Positions 12,018 to 24,470 of a DNA stretch of 64,000 bases are shown one piece after another. The translations under genes and the position numbers were made by a program. Source of the stretch: Brachypterus glaber (lineage: Eukaryota; Arthropoda; Insecta; Coleoptera; Kateretidae). The notes below the pieces were generated by a model. It was not told where the DNA came from. It made no database searches and saw only the letters and a list, made by a program, of their open reading frames with translations. The stretch spans positions 38,778,774 to 38,842,773 of the forward strand of contig OY294049.1 of NCBI GenBank assembly GCA_958510825.1, read 5' to 3'. How positions within the stretch are numbered: the stretch's first letter is position 1; each line of letters begins with the position of its first letter.

Positions 12018-13442
12018 AAATTACTTTACCCTAGCAATTCAGTCAAAAAAACATTAAAAACCTACTAAAATACGAAAAAAAATGCAATCTCTAACGTTTT
12101 AATGTCATTTGTAAATTTCTATCAAAAAATACCTATATTTTCAGCAAAATAAACATGTGTTTGACAAAACATTGTATGGTACACGTGAATTAAGTGATAA
12201 TATCCCACTCGATACCTCACTCAACTCAGTATTTAAATCTTAAATAACTATTATTATTATTATTTTATAAGTTTCACAGGGGCCCCTGTTAATAAATTAT
12301 ATTTAGGGTTCTAATATAGGTACATAACCTAATAATATTACAAATAATACTATCTGCTAACGTAGAATGTTTAATATCTTGTATACCCACATAATTATAT
12401 ATTTATGCTACAAATTTTTGATTAATTTTATGCGGAGATTCCAACGTGCAGTTAGAACTGTAACTTTTAGTGCTCCATAAATTCTCTCCAAAGAACTTGT
12501 ACCTCAAGAAGTTATTTCAGACCAATGTTTATGAAGGTGTCATCTTTTTGTTTGTTTGTTTACATAAATGTACGCGATACTGCTTCTGGTGTAAACATAA
12601 GTATCGCTAGTTTTGACCTTCTGGTGACCAGAGCGATGTTGCGTAATTTTCACTTTATGATTATGATAAATCTTTATACCTACATTAAAATTTTAAAAAA
12701 CTACTATACTACGACACTATAATTATGTTTGATAATGTAATATAATTAAATTTATTAAAATTAAACTACTAGTTCATATAAAACTCAAATAAAACTAATA
12801 TTTCTTAAAATTTACAATAAAATATCTAAAGCAGGTGTTGCAACCGGCAACACTGTATTGCTTGACAAAGTTTACGACATTAGACTGTGAGTTTTCGCAT
12901 TCTTTCTCTCTCTTTACGCGTACTAAGTGTAAACAATAGTCACTCCCCACCAGCCCCTCACCGTAGTTGGTTCACGCTTCAAACAAAGCATACGGTAGAT
13001 TTCATCATGTTCATTCTTGAGGTAAAAGTTCTTTGACTCTCTCGAAGAATTTCTTTGTATTTATCTCATGAGCTGATCTCAGAATTCTTAAGATTATTAT
13101 ACATTCGTAAACCCTTTTGGATTGCTTGCCAACGTTGAGGTTATGGTTATGTTTGGTATATTACCACACATTTGTACAAAATATTTACCAATACATCCAA
13201 ATGTGTTGGTTATACTGACAGTTGATGTAGTAAACATAACCTATAAGAAGTGTATAGATAAGACTTAAAAAGTTAAAAATAGATTTTTAGGGTACCTCAT
13301 TTCCACAGCTATTGGGGCTTCTGGAACCCAATGGAACTGGATCTAGAACCTGGAACTTAATTTGAATGTACTTTAAGACATATATAAAATACAGCCGGGA
13401 AAAAGTAATTTAATGGAAATGATTGACAGCTTTCCGACTAAT
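12018..13442. other. Non-coding stretch with two promoter-like patches
   Basis: No exon can be confirmed. At 12525 an ATG opens a short hydrophobic frame followed by GTGTAA. At 12895-13025 a less AT-rich patch ends in cttgag-GTAAAA. Either could belong to an upstream part of the plus-strand gene; neither can be shown. Confidence 0.3.
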
Positions 13443-14167
13443 CCCATATAGCACCGGTCGTCCAATGGACGTCCATTTTAGATCTCTTTTAAGTACTTTG
13501 GTCCACGGACTAATAATGGATGTACTGTGTACGTCCATATATTTACATCCTTTGTAAGACTATTAGTGGACGTCCATTCAGTGTCCATTTTACACCCATA
13601 ATTTCAGCTCTCTACGTCTGTGGGTGAAATAGAGAGAGGGTAAACTTAGCCTTATACGCGTATGGGGTAATGGGAAGATGTAAAATTAATTTTAAAATTT
13701 GATTATCACTGGATGAGTATGTACCCTAATTTTAGTTTTAAATTATCTTGTCGGTAATAAATGGATTTTTTAATTTTAGGGGTGGGGGTTGGGGGATAAG
13801 TTTTATATAAAATTGTATTGTCAGACGAGCATGTGCCAAATTTCAGCTTACTAATTATATTCTAAGTCGAAGAATCCTTTGGCAGATTTGCCCTAAACAA
13901 ACAAAAAAACAACAACAAACATTGCAAGTTAAATAACAGTTTTTCACAGTCGCAAAAACCAGTTAAGTAAGCAAAAAAGCAAGTCCTATGGTAGCTGGAT
14001 GGATGGTTTGAACAGACACCTTATGGATGTTCACAGTTGTATCATCTGGACTCTGAACGGATGTCCATGGGACGTCCATAGAAAAAAAATGGGCATCCTA
14101 TGGACATACAGCCGTCCATGAACATACGTCCATTGGACGTCCATAGTATCACTTTGTGCTATCTGGG
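13443..14167. mobile_element. 725-bp TIR element filled with ggacgtccat words
   Basis: Left end CCCATATAGCACC, right end (reverse complement) CCCAGATAGCACA, each followed by tggacgtccaatggacg. Inside, many variants of gtccat/atggac occur on both strands, dense near both ends, around a plain AT-rich middle. No coding frame. Confidence 0.8.
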
Positions 14168-14990
14168 ACAGTGGGTATTCTTATTTTGGATACCTACTGA
14201 GGCGTTATGTGGTAATAATAATTAATTATACATGGATATTATCACTATTGAATAATAATAACAGAGTACTGCTAAGAAGAGGTACCAATTGTATGGTATT
14301 GCGTTAGATATCGGTGGGTTTAAATCCGGCTTTTGTTACCTATCCGCCCACTTTTACCAGAATGGTATGCCGAGTTATGCACCCAACCGACCTTGAATTC
14401 CTAGTGAATCACGGTATTAAGGTATCTCGACCCATTGGCGCCCACACATTAACAATATAAGCTAAATATTACTATTTTTCTATCAAATAATACTTTTTTC
14501 ACTACTATAGTAAAGCTAAAGCTATAGCTTTAGAACGTACGTACCATTATTTACCATTATTTATAGTATTATTAATTTGAGCCATTTCGCCTCAATGATT
14601 ATTTATATTGATAAAAAATCTAAAACAGAAAATAAAATTAAAATGTTCTTATCAATAAAAAAGTTTTTACCAAATTAACTTCTCTATACGTTTTCAATAA
14701 AAACGCTTTTTCCAAATTAATTTCTCTACACCTTTTTATTGCTACGCATCTCGGGATATAATACGCTCGGTGTCTTCTCTACCTTGATATATAATTACTA
14801 CTATTTTCTTTTTTTTGTCAAAAAATAACATAAAAAAAATAATTATAATTTTTTTTTTTTGAAAAGCTAATTAGCTCTATTATTAATAACTATAAAAATT
14901 TTTTAACCTCAAACAAATGTTTGCAGGAAAATGAATTTTATGTTTATTGTTTTAATAATTTATAGTTACATCATTGTACACTTTCTTCAC
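14168..14990. other. Non-coding, AT-rich
   Basis: I see no gene and no clear element ends here. Confidence 0.4.
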
Positions 14991-16473
14991 AAAGGACATG
15001 GCACAATTTATAGGGAATTTTGGCCCTCGGTGAAATTCGCTAAATTTTTTATATGTTTTAGTTTATACTTTTTTAAAAGGAATTAGGAACGTTTCAAGCA
15101 CTTTGTATGTACAGTTTTTTTTCTATAAGGAAAATAAAAAAATATTTTTGCCCTACACTCCTCATAAAAATATTTTTCTAGTAGGCATTGTTTCGTTTGA
15201 CAACTTGTCAGTGAAGGATATTCTGACGTATTTTTGAAGTTTTTTTAGACTAAATTGTCAGTTTTATTGGGAAAAAGTAATGAAATACATATTGAAATTG
15301 GACAGAATAATTAAATAAGATGAAGAAAAGTGCAACAGAAATACTTCTTAAGGACTAAATTAGTGAAATACGTGAAATAAGTTATTTGCTAACCTGGTAA
15401 AAAGTCCAAACGTATATAAAATTGAACTAAAGAATGAAATAAGAAGAAAAGCAGAATATAAATACGTTTTAAGGGAATCGTTTGTAAAATAATAAGCAAT
15501 TTTAATGCCGAAAGTGTATCCCTTATTTATTGTACGGCAAAAAAAAACAATTATTTCCAAAATTCTACATAGAAGAAATTGAATATGTGTTTTTGTAATA
15601 TAATGTACTGGAACCCATGTTAAAACTCCAGAACTTAATAAAATAATAAAATAAGAAGTAAAACAGAACAGAAAAACTAAGTTGAAAGTGAAATACTGTG
15701 TTTCTACATAGAATAAATTATCCAATATAACTATCATACCGAGGGCTTCATAACAGGGCTGTATCAACCGTGTTAACATGTAGCAGATATGCCCCTTTGC
15801 TATGAAGCCTTCGATATGATTTAAAATATGAACACTAAAAAAAAGGATCCATGAATCAAGAAAATGCATCTTTCGATTATATTTTAAGCCAAATTCTCTT
15901 ATTTTTGGACTAGCATTTCTATGAACCTAATAACTGGCGCGGGTCTTTGAATGGAAATCCGCGCTCTTCATTTAAGATGTTAGCCTTAAAATAAGAGAAT
16001 ATGGTGTTGTACTTATCAAAAGACATGTGTCCTTGATTTAATTCTTTTTCACAGTATTACATTAGGACATTTTTATAAAAAAATAAATAAAATGTTTTCA
16101 TTTCCTCCCATTCGGGGCATCTGCTGTTGACCACCTTGACGGTTGCATACAAAGCAATTTACTTGAAAAAAGGTTCTAAAAGCCATGCTAAATTAATTTT
16201 ATATTACTAAAAATATATAAAAAAATTGACAGACATCAGTTTGACTTATACCAATCAAGCTTTTTTCTTAATCATTAAGCTAATTAAACTTATTTTTATG
16301 AGGAGTTTGGGGCAAAAATATTTTTTTATTTTCGTTATAGAAAAAAAACTGTACATACAAAGTGCTTGAAACGTTCCTAATTCCTTTTTAAAAAGCATAA
16401 ACTAAAACATATAAAAAATTTAGCGAATTTCACCGAGGGCCAAAATTCCCTATAAATTGTGCCATGTCCTTTA
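14991..16473. mobile_element. 1.48-kb element with 185-bp terminal inverted repeats
   Basis: Arms 14991-15178 and 16288-16473 both begin AAAGGACATGGCACAATTT. Inside are three diverged direct repeats of an aataagaagaaaag-type unit (near 15310, 15434, 15650) and a smaller inverted repeat at 15885-16000. A 169-codon minus frame (15360-15869) starts with ATG and is rich in Phe/Ile/Leu, but matches nothing I know and crosses the internal repeats; I do not call it a gene. Confidence 0.8.
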
Positions 16474-17804
16474 AAAAAATTATGGTAAATTAATAATTAA
16501 CTACCTAGAAAGTGAAGTAATATCCAAATTATTAATTTATTTAAATATTGTAATAAAAATAGATTAAATAGCATTTTTAATTAATTTTAATTAATTAATT
16601 ATTAAATGTATTCCTGATTATTTCGTGTCGAAACTAAAACGAATTACACTGTAAATATCAGTTTAATTATTGTTTACACAAGAGTTTATTTTAATTATAA
16701 TTCTAATTTTAATGTCCAATTTTGTAAAAGATTTTATTTTTTTTTTAAAACGAACTTCTCTAACGAATTGTCAAATTTTTAAAGTTGCGCGGCGCAGACG
16801 CCATCGTTCAAATAAATCAAGTGAATACGAACTTAGGTGAAGTGCCGATGGTCGTGACCACAGGTTTCAGGGGAAAGGAGAGTGATAAACCGCTTAGTTG
16901 TGTGGAAGTTAGGTTAAGTTAAAATTTCAAACGAAACGTCAAAATTAGTAGCTCCCTTTCGACGCATTTTTAGACATATGTTTATAGGAACTTTTTGTCA
17001 TATTTTCTGATGTAGAATCACCCCTTAAAATTTCGGACCCTATTTCAAATAGACCGTGTATAGAGCCTTATCCCTTTAGGTGTCTTTGGGATAATATCTT
17101 CCCACCGACTTTATATTCCTTCCAAAGCTGTGCCCAGCAATGAAATCTATTCCCTCAATTATTTTAAAATATTTGTATACTGACAACTGTTAAAGACCCT
17201 GGGACATACGCATGCCACTAATTCGGTAATAGGTGGAAAGATATTATCCCAGTGGTCCACAAAAAAAAACACTAACTTTACGTACCTGAGTCATAACATG
17301 AAAAAAAGTATTTTTTTTTTATTCAATGAAAAAGGTTAAAATATAATTGTCAGTACTAAGATATATGTATATTTACTTTATAAACTTTAGCGTAAGAAAA
17401 TATAGTTTATTTCAATTTAACAGCAAAAAATGTCAAAAAACTTATTGAACAGCATATTTAATAAAATAAAAGCTGTTTTGTTCTAAAAATACCCATTTTA
17501 ATAAAACGCAATTTTTAAAATTAGCTTAATACAAAGCCCAGCCTCTTGCCCCCTAAAGGGTTATATAAAAATCCAATAAAAATTAATATTCTTATTAAAT
17601 TGATAATTTTAAAATAAATTAAGCTTTTAATAACTATAATTTGTACTTATTATAAATATAATTTGTACTTATTATAAATATAATTTGTAGGTACTTATTA
17701 CTTGATTTGCACCATTTATAAATTCAAATAAATCTAGAGAAATTTTAATTAATTACCTAGTATTAATTTAATACCCAATGGACTTCATCAACTTTTTAGT
17801 TATA
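16474..17804. other. Non-coding; TACAGGG-family fragment and CpG-rich patch
   Basis: About 16945-17060 matches the right arm of the 24-kb foldback element. About 16785-16870 is less AT-rich (gcgcggcgcagacgcc) and could be an old promoter or untranslated exon, but there is no supporting frame. The rest is featureless. Confidence 0.4.
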
Positions 17805-18345
17805 ACTATACTCCGTCCAGTTATGCAAGATAGTAAGGGACGCGGCCAGTTTTACACCACAGAACGCATATATAGCTTAATTATACATAAATTTAACAGA
17901 TGTCGGTACTGTTTTCCTGGAAAAGGCCTATCCAAAGAGTCCCATAACAAGCATAGTACATAAGAATGCGATGCCAGGATTGGCTTGATGTGTAGTGATT
18001 GTAATGCGAGCCTCTGGATAGGCCTTAAGTTGTAATTGTAACCTAAAAAAGATAAAGATAATTTACATTTGTACAATATGTAGAATATGCTAATTTAGTG
18101 TAAGTGTATGAAGAATACACAAAAAAAGTACCTTTTTCAATACCATACAATATAACATTAAGTATAACCATTTTTTTATGTAAATTTCTCTTCTTTTATT
18201 GGCTTTAACGACAGTCAATCATTGTCATACACAAAAAATGTCGCAATATTTTATATGTTAAAAGGTACGAGTTTTTAACCAATGATGTAGCTTAAAAATC
18301 GCGGGAATTTTAAACTAATATCTTGCATAATTGGACGGACTATAG
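17805..18345 (+). mobile_element. TIR element with CTATAnTCCGTCCA ends
   Basis: The left end ctatactccgtccagttatg and the right end, reversed, ctatagtccgtccaattatg mark a 541-bp element. An inner pair aaggcctatcca / tggataggcctt is also inverted. A truncated inverted copy is at 39167-39580. Confidence 0.8.
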
Positions 18346-19034
18346 TAGTACTAATTAATCTTATAAAGTTAATTAATGCTCACTTTTTTATAGTTAGTAA
18401 ATGTAATGTAAGTAATTAAAATCAACACCAATTTTTTATGTTATCTTAAAAAAAATATATCAGATCTCAAATTAAAAATAATTTATAGGAAAGAAACATT
18501 CTGGGGTTTAAAAGCAATGCTTTATTTTCATAGGACGGGCAAAAAAATATTTTGCATTTTTTAATAATTTTTAGATTTTTTTTTTTGCATGTAGAACTAA
18601 AAAAATATTTTTTTGATAGCATGATGAATTTTTCAGAAATTGCGAAAAAATCATAAAAACTATATTACTTAATCCATATAAGTAAAGATTTAAGAATGTT
18701 TAATAATCTTACTTTCTATGTTTATTAGTAACAAATTGTTACTTTTGAACTTACGTAAGTTTTGACCTATGTACTTTACAAGGGACCACTCCTATCAATT
18801 AGAAGTTTTAATCAAGCAATTTAACTACTACTAATTTTAACCTTACAATATATTACTTTCCTCGAGGAAAATCTAGCGTTAGTAAAAAAATTGAAAATTT
18901 TATATTGCCTTTTTTACGTTTATATCCAAAAATGTGATTTCAGTCAAATTCTCTGTCGGTCTGCCTGTCGGTCTGTCTGGGAAATTTGTGACCACGATAA
19001 CTCGAGAACGCTTTGAGCCAAAGACTTCAAATTC

Positions 19035-19882
19035 GCTTTTTTGCGATCATCAGTGAGCATATATTGGTATGGTGGCTTTCGCACAGATTGTTAGAAAATT
19101 AAAAATACTTATTAAAAATTACCATATCTGTATCGAAAGCTTACAAATTGGTGGCGCCATCTAATGTTTGCTCAAAAGTACTACACATTAGATGTTGGCA
19201 GACCTGTAATCTGATAAGAATTATCTATATCTAGATACACAAAAAATTTGTCTCGAAGCCAGCACCTAGTACCGACACGGCAAATCAAATTATAAATAAA
19301 AATAAAGTTTAGTGCCTTATAGACGGCAAACTATTAAAATCTATAAAGAAATTGCACTGCTCTACTACAGAATTTTCACAATCAATGAGAAAATCCCTAC
19401 CAAAATGTCATATAGCTTCTATTTCAAGCTTTTTTGCGATCATCAGTGAGCATATATTGGTATGGTGGCTTTCGCACAGATTGTTAGAAAATTAAAAATA
19501 CTTATTAAAAATTACCATATCTGTATCGAAAGCTTACAAATTGGTGGCGCCATCTAATGTTTGCTCAAAAGTACTACACATTAGATGTTGGCAGACCTGT
19601 AATCTGATAAGAATTATCTATATCTAGATACACAGGCGGACAAAAAAATTGTCTCGAAGCCAGCACCTGGTACCGACACGGCAAATCAAATTATAAATAA
19701 AAATAAAGTTTAGTGCCTTATAGACGGCAAACTATTAAAATCTATAAAGAAATTGCACTGATCTACTACAGAATTTTCGTTTGGACTTTTTCAATCAATG
19801 AGAAAATCCCTACCAAAAATGTCATATAGCTGCTATTTCACGCTTTTTTGCGATCATCAGTGAGCATATATTGATATGGTGG
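19035..19882 (+). repeat. Tandem repeat, units of 393 and 414 bp plus a partial third
   Basis: Units begin gcttttttgcgatcatcag at 19035, 19428 and 19842. They are nearly identical; the second has extra bases near aggcggacaaa and ttggactttt. After 19882 the sequence turns into the reverse complement of the unit's end (to about 19945). Confidence 0.9.
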
Positions 19883-20508
19883 TATTGGTAGGGATCTTTT
19901 CATTAATTGTGAAAATTCTGTAGTAGAGCAGTGCAATTTATTTATATATTTGTTTGTAACTTCCTCGGTGTTTACTTGGGATTTTTATTAAAACACCCTG
20001 TACAGTTAAATGCTGGTTAATGAGCAATAATTACTGTTTGTAATCAATATTGACAAATAATTTACAAAGTAAATTTTACAATACTATAATCTTCTTTTTT
20101 TCGGCAGACATTCTAAATTTTGTTGCGCAATTGCACTTTTATACGTCTAAAATAAATAAAACGTGATCATTTCGTTTATTTTAATTTGCTTTCATTTTCA
20201 AATTATATTTTACTTATTAAGGGCCACTTGCACCAATTTTATTTTGATCAAGGTTTAATTAATCTACGTTTAAAAAATAGTCTCTGGTTAAATATGTTTG
20301 CATTGCACCAATGAAAGTTAAACAAAGTTTAGTTAAACCGAGCACACATCTCTAATTTTAATGTTATTTGAATGTAGCTAACTTCACATTATTTTGACGT
20401 TTGACGTTTATATCATTTGGTTTATAATATTTTCAAAAAAAGCTGTTAGTTATTGACAGTAACTTATTGTGTTATGTGTTATTGTGTTCTGTAAGCTAAA
20501 AAGTAGCA

Positions 20509-20650
20509 ATGGATATGCCTAAAGAAAAAGATGAAAACAAAAAAAAAACGTTCGCCCAATTATACCATAAATGATAAAGCTTTATTAATTAAAATTGTGG
20601 CACAATACAATAGTGTTATCGAAAACAAAAAAACGGACGCAATTGGGATA
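20509..20650 (+). pseudogene. N-terminus of a Harbinger Myb/SANT-like protein, frameshifted
   Basis: It starts ATG at 20509 (MDMPKEKDENKKK). A shift in a run of ten A at about 20540-20549 breaks the frame. In the next frame RSPNYTINDKALLIKIV and IENKKTDA follow, which are hallmarks of the Myb/SANT-like DNA-binding domain of Harbinger accessory proteins. The sequence stops matching at about 20640. Confidence 0.75.
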
Positions 20651-20839
20651 TTCCAGTTGTTCTTCAATACGTACAAGAATATTGGCCGCTGTTTCTTTAT
20701 ATAACCTAAATTTTTGAAAAAATGTTAGATCATCCATACTTTCAAAATAGTTTTGTCGCTCATGATAGGTACGGAAACCATCATCCAATATTTCCAATTC
20801 CAACAAGTCTTCATCTAATAAATCGGCTTCTGCCATCAT
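20585..20839 (-). pseudogene. N-terminus of a HARBI1-like transposase
   Basis: From ATG at 20839 (MMAEADLL..) the frame encodes an acidic leader and then DDLTFFQKFRLYKETAANIL, followed by RIEEQLEYP, typical of the start of Harbinger transposases. The catalytic DDE domain is absent because the element is deleted after EYPNC. The codons after that read into the antisense of the Myb/SANT fragment. Confidence 0.8.
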
Positions 20840-21098
20840 TGCAGGTAATTTCGTAAAATCAAAGGAAAACACTCACGGGTACGAAATGACAGATAAAAAC
20901 CTAAAGTTAGGTTATGTTTTGATATAACCCAGGTTTAAGTGACATAAACCATCAAACTCGAACGATTACATTTATTCTGAGATTAAGACAAATAAAATTG
21001 GTTTAAAAAATGGTGCAACAGCGAAACGTCAATTAACTCTTAAACCATTAACTTAATCCGAGTTTAAGCTTAAAACATGTTTGGTGCAAGTGGCCCTA

Positions 21099-22463
21099 AA
21101 TATAACAATAACTACCTATTATAATGTAAAATTATTATGAGTAACATGAGAAGTATTTATTTATAATTAGTAATTTTTCCAACATGGTATTAAATGACTG
21201 TAATATATTAGCTTGAAACTTGTTACCATACTGTACACGGAAAGAAATTAGTGGGCTCTGCGCTATACATTATAAGATATTTGGTAACAGTGGCAAATTA
21301 TAGTGATTTAAGCTATAGATTATAAGGGACACAATAACTAATAATGTTAAAAATAAATTGGAAACGATTATATATATTACAGACACGATTATATTTATTA
21401 CAGACACTATTATAAATTTACAGAAATTTTATTATATTATAAAAATTATTAGCACGGACAATAATTAAATCTATTTAAGCTAAAATGCCATACTATTTGT
21501 TATATTTTGTTATTCACTAAACAATTAAAGTATTTCATATAAATTTTTACACTGACTGCCATAATTGTAAGAGAAAGCCTTGTATTTATATAATAAGCGA
21601 TTATAATTTGCTTGGTATGTGTGTTATAGCGCTCCTAGCTATAATTTTTTTCCGTGTATAAGTATACTATTCACAAAGCCTGCGCTAGAATAGTATTATA
21701 CCGTATAATTTAAACGGTAGTTTTGAATTTTCCAAAATCGCCCAAAAAGTCCTAGGCAAAAAATTCTTGGATACAAATGTGTTTCATGAAAAAATAAGAA
21801 ACTTTTTTTTGTCCGTCTGACCGTACGATGTTACGTTTTTTGTGGACACGATAACTCAAGAACGAATATTCTGATCTACTTGAAATTTTCAGGAAAAATC
21901 AAGTTCTACGAGGAGAAGATCGCTAAATCCCCCCAAAAACAAAACAGCTATGGGGGGTTAAACTTAATGTAAAATGTAAAGGATCAATTCTACCAATTTT
22001 GAAAATAATCCCCCAAAAACAAAAAAGTTATGGGGGGTTTAACTTGTTTAAAAATGAAAAGTCAATCATTTTTATTTTTTTTTATCCTCAAAAAGAAAAT
22101 ATTTATTTTTTATCTAACACGTTGACAGGCATACGCTGCATATGACGTGACACCCTATACCGCAGTCTATGCAAAATTGTCGGCAAATAAATCGCGAGCC
22201 GAAACAGAAACCAACCCAGTTGCGCTAATGTCTATTTCATATCAGTATACCATTTACTGTGAATAGTACATATCTTCACGGCTTGTTTAATTAATAGCAG
22301 TATTATACTTAAATAAGTATGCTTATACAGTATGGTAACAAGTTTCAAGCTAATATATTACAGTTATTTAATACCATGTTGGAAAAATTACTAATTATAA
22401 ATAAATACTTCTCATGTTACTCATAATAATTTTACATTATAATAGGTAGTTATTGTTATATTT
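21099..22463. repeat. Interrupted inverted repeat
   Basis: The left arm (21099-21233, resuming after the insert at 21659) pairs with 22320-22463, sharing for example ccaacatggtattaaatgac. The inside contains the ccgtagttttgaattttcc / atcaagttctacg sequence that also occurs at 54960-55260. Confidence 0.8.
21236..21656. mobile_element. CACGGAAA-ended MITE, copy 1
   Basis: 421 bp with short inverted ends CACGGAAA / TTTCCGTG, flanked by TA on both sides. It interrupts the left arm of the inverted repeat; the intact right arm shows the empty site and confirms the TA duplication. Confidence 0.92.
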
Positions 22464-22577
22464 AATGGCAATTACAATTAAGATCAATAAATTGCAATGC
22501 TTTTACTTACAGGTATTTCAAATACCGTATTTGCTATTGCCAATCAGATTTAAATTATAATAATAATATTTCTTATA

Positions 22578-23002
22578 CACGGAAAGAAATTAGTGGGCTC
22601 TGCGCTATACATTATAAGATATTTGGTAACAGTGGCAAATTATAGTGATTTAAGCTATAGATTATAAGGGACACAATAACTAATAATGTTAAAAATAAAT
22701 TGGAAACGATTATATATATTACAGACACGATTATATTTATTACAGGCACTATTATAAATTTACAGAAACTTTATTATATAATAAAAATTATTAGCACGGA
22801 CAATAATTAAATCTATTTAAGCTATAAATGCCATACTATTTGTTATATTTTATTATTCACTAAACAATTAAGGTATTTCATATAAATTTTTACATTGACT
22901 GCCATAATTGTAAGAGAAAGCCTTGTATTTATATAATAAGCGATTATAATTTGCTTGGTATGTGTGTTATAGCGCTCCTAGCTATAATTTTTTTTTTCCG
23001 TG
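22578..23002. mobile_element. CACGGAAA-ended MITE, copy 2
   Basis: Nearly identical direct copy of the 21236 element, again flanked by TA (22576-22577, 23003-23004). The next bases, agtacactcagaaaa, are the end of a half copy of the 5962 foldback. Confidence 0.92.
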
Positions 23003-23308
23003 TAAGTACACTCAGAAAATTTCGTTGTATTTTTAATACTGAATATTATTTGTTAATACATATTTCTGATTTATATCGTCAGCATTGGTATTTAATACTT
23101 TACTTGTGATATTAAATACTGCAATGTGTGTATTGTATACAAAATGTTGTCATACTAACATAGAGACCGTGCTGGTACATTTTGTCCCCACGCAACATTA
23201 TTTGGCATAGGTATGTATTAAACAAACTTACCAAAAATTAAAAATAATTTAAAATTATCTTGTTGTCCGATCCTGGGGTGAGTTCTGATAACTTACCGGT
23301 GTGTATTG

Positions 23309-23822
23309 TCAACGAACTAATATCTCTTCTCTCTAGAATAAAGATAAAGATAAAGATAAAATCCCCCGTGGATCTAGAAAACTAAATATAGGGTCGTCAG
23401 TTGTATATACTTAAATACAAACATTAATACACATAGTAGATAAACACAGAGATTAAAAATATTAAAATAAATAAACATTTAAATTTTGAACTATACAGAA
23501 TTAAAATTTTCATTAAAATACTCCTCAAGAGAGTAATAGGCTTTTTCTAAAAGAAATTCTTTTAGTTTAACTTTAAAAATAATGTCTGAGTTTATGTAGG
23601 CATTTCATTTGTAAAAACTGACAAAAACGTAGCCAACATATACATTTGTCTGTCTTACTCGCACAGCTTTGTTCTAACAGAGACAACAATAACAGTTACT
23701 GGTAACTGTTATTGTTCAGGCCTGAATATACCTACTATTTGTTTAAAAACAAACCAAGATGTTGGCGATACTTTATATTAACGGTATGCGTATTCTAGAG
23801 AGAAGAGTTATTAGTTCGTTGA
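23309..23822. mobile_element. Family E MITE split by a retrotransposon
   Basis: Ends aacgaactaatatctctt and (reversed) aacgaactaataactctt, followed by ctctctagaata. The uninterrupted relative at 55527-55744 shows that 23341-23598 is inserted DNA. Confidence 0.88.
23341..23598 (-). mobile_element. Jockey-like non-LTR 3' end with a TTTATC-type tail
   Basis: On the minus strand it encodes the last part of a reverse transcriptase protein (KLKEFLLEKAYYSLEEYF) and a stop, then a short 3' UTR ending in about four units of tttatc. The motif matches the 33-kb copy. 5'-truncated. Confidence 0.85.
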
Positions 23823-24470
23823 TTAGAGTGAGCACCCTAGCTATGAACTAGATGCGTAAAACAAGGACAGATATACGCTCAGGCACATCCGAGTAGGGTA
23901 TCAGATTTACCCAAACACTGACACTAAACGAATTAAGAATATAACCAAATAATTTTAATAATTTCTTAAGTCAAATTCTTAGCTAATTTAGTGTTAACGA
24001 TTACGTAAATCATCCATAAATTTATGAAACTGACTGTAAATAATAATAATAATAATTTAAACATTTGGATTTATTATTGGCTATTCAAATACAAAGACAT
24101 TAATAAAGTTGCTTCATCCTTAAAAAAAACGGTACAAGTTTCACATAGCTAACATAACAAAGTGCCTATTCATTGTAAGTAACAGACTTAAGGCATTTTA
24201 TTTATTTATTTCTTTCTTTCTTCAATGGAAATGTTTACGTAAAGGTACTTGTATTATAATAAACCTGTATTATTATATAATTTTTATAATAAAAAACTTT
24301 TTATCGATATAGGTATTCATGTAATAATTATCCGAGTAATAATTACTATCTATGAGCTGTTCAATGCAAGGTTCCCTTTACTTCTAGTTAATGCGTTGTT
24401 ATGTACAATAGGTGGAAATTTTCTTGACTGATGATGTCCATTAAGAAAGAAACACATTTTTGAATAAAAA
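23823..24470. other. Non-coding, AT-rich
   Basis: I see no gene and no element ends. Confidence 0.4.

Larger units (their letters stand above)
20221..21096. mobile_element. 876-bp internally deleted PIF/Harbinger element
   Basis: Inverted ends GGGCCACTTGCACCAA, with TAA flanking both sides (20218-20220, 21097-21099). It holds the N-terminal parts of both Harbinger genes in convergent orientation, joined near 20640; the bodies of both are deleted. Confidence 0.92.

Noticed and set aside
15360..15869. 169-codon minus-strand frame, hydrophobic
   Set aside because: It lies inside a TIR element across internal A-rich repeats whose complement is Phe/Leu-rich by composition. No recognisable domain or conserved motif.
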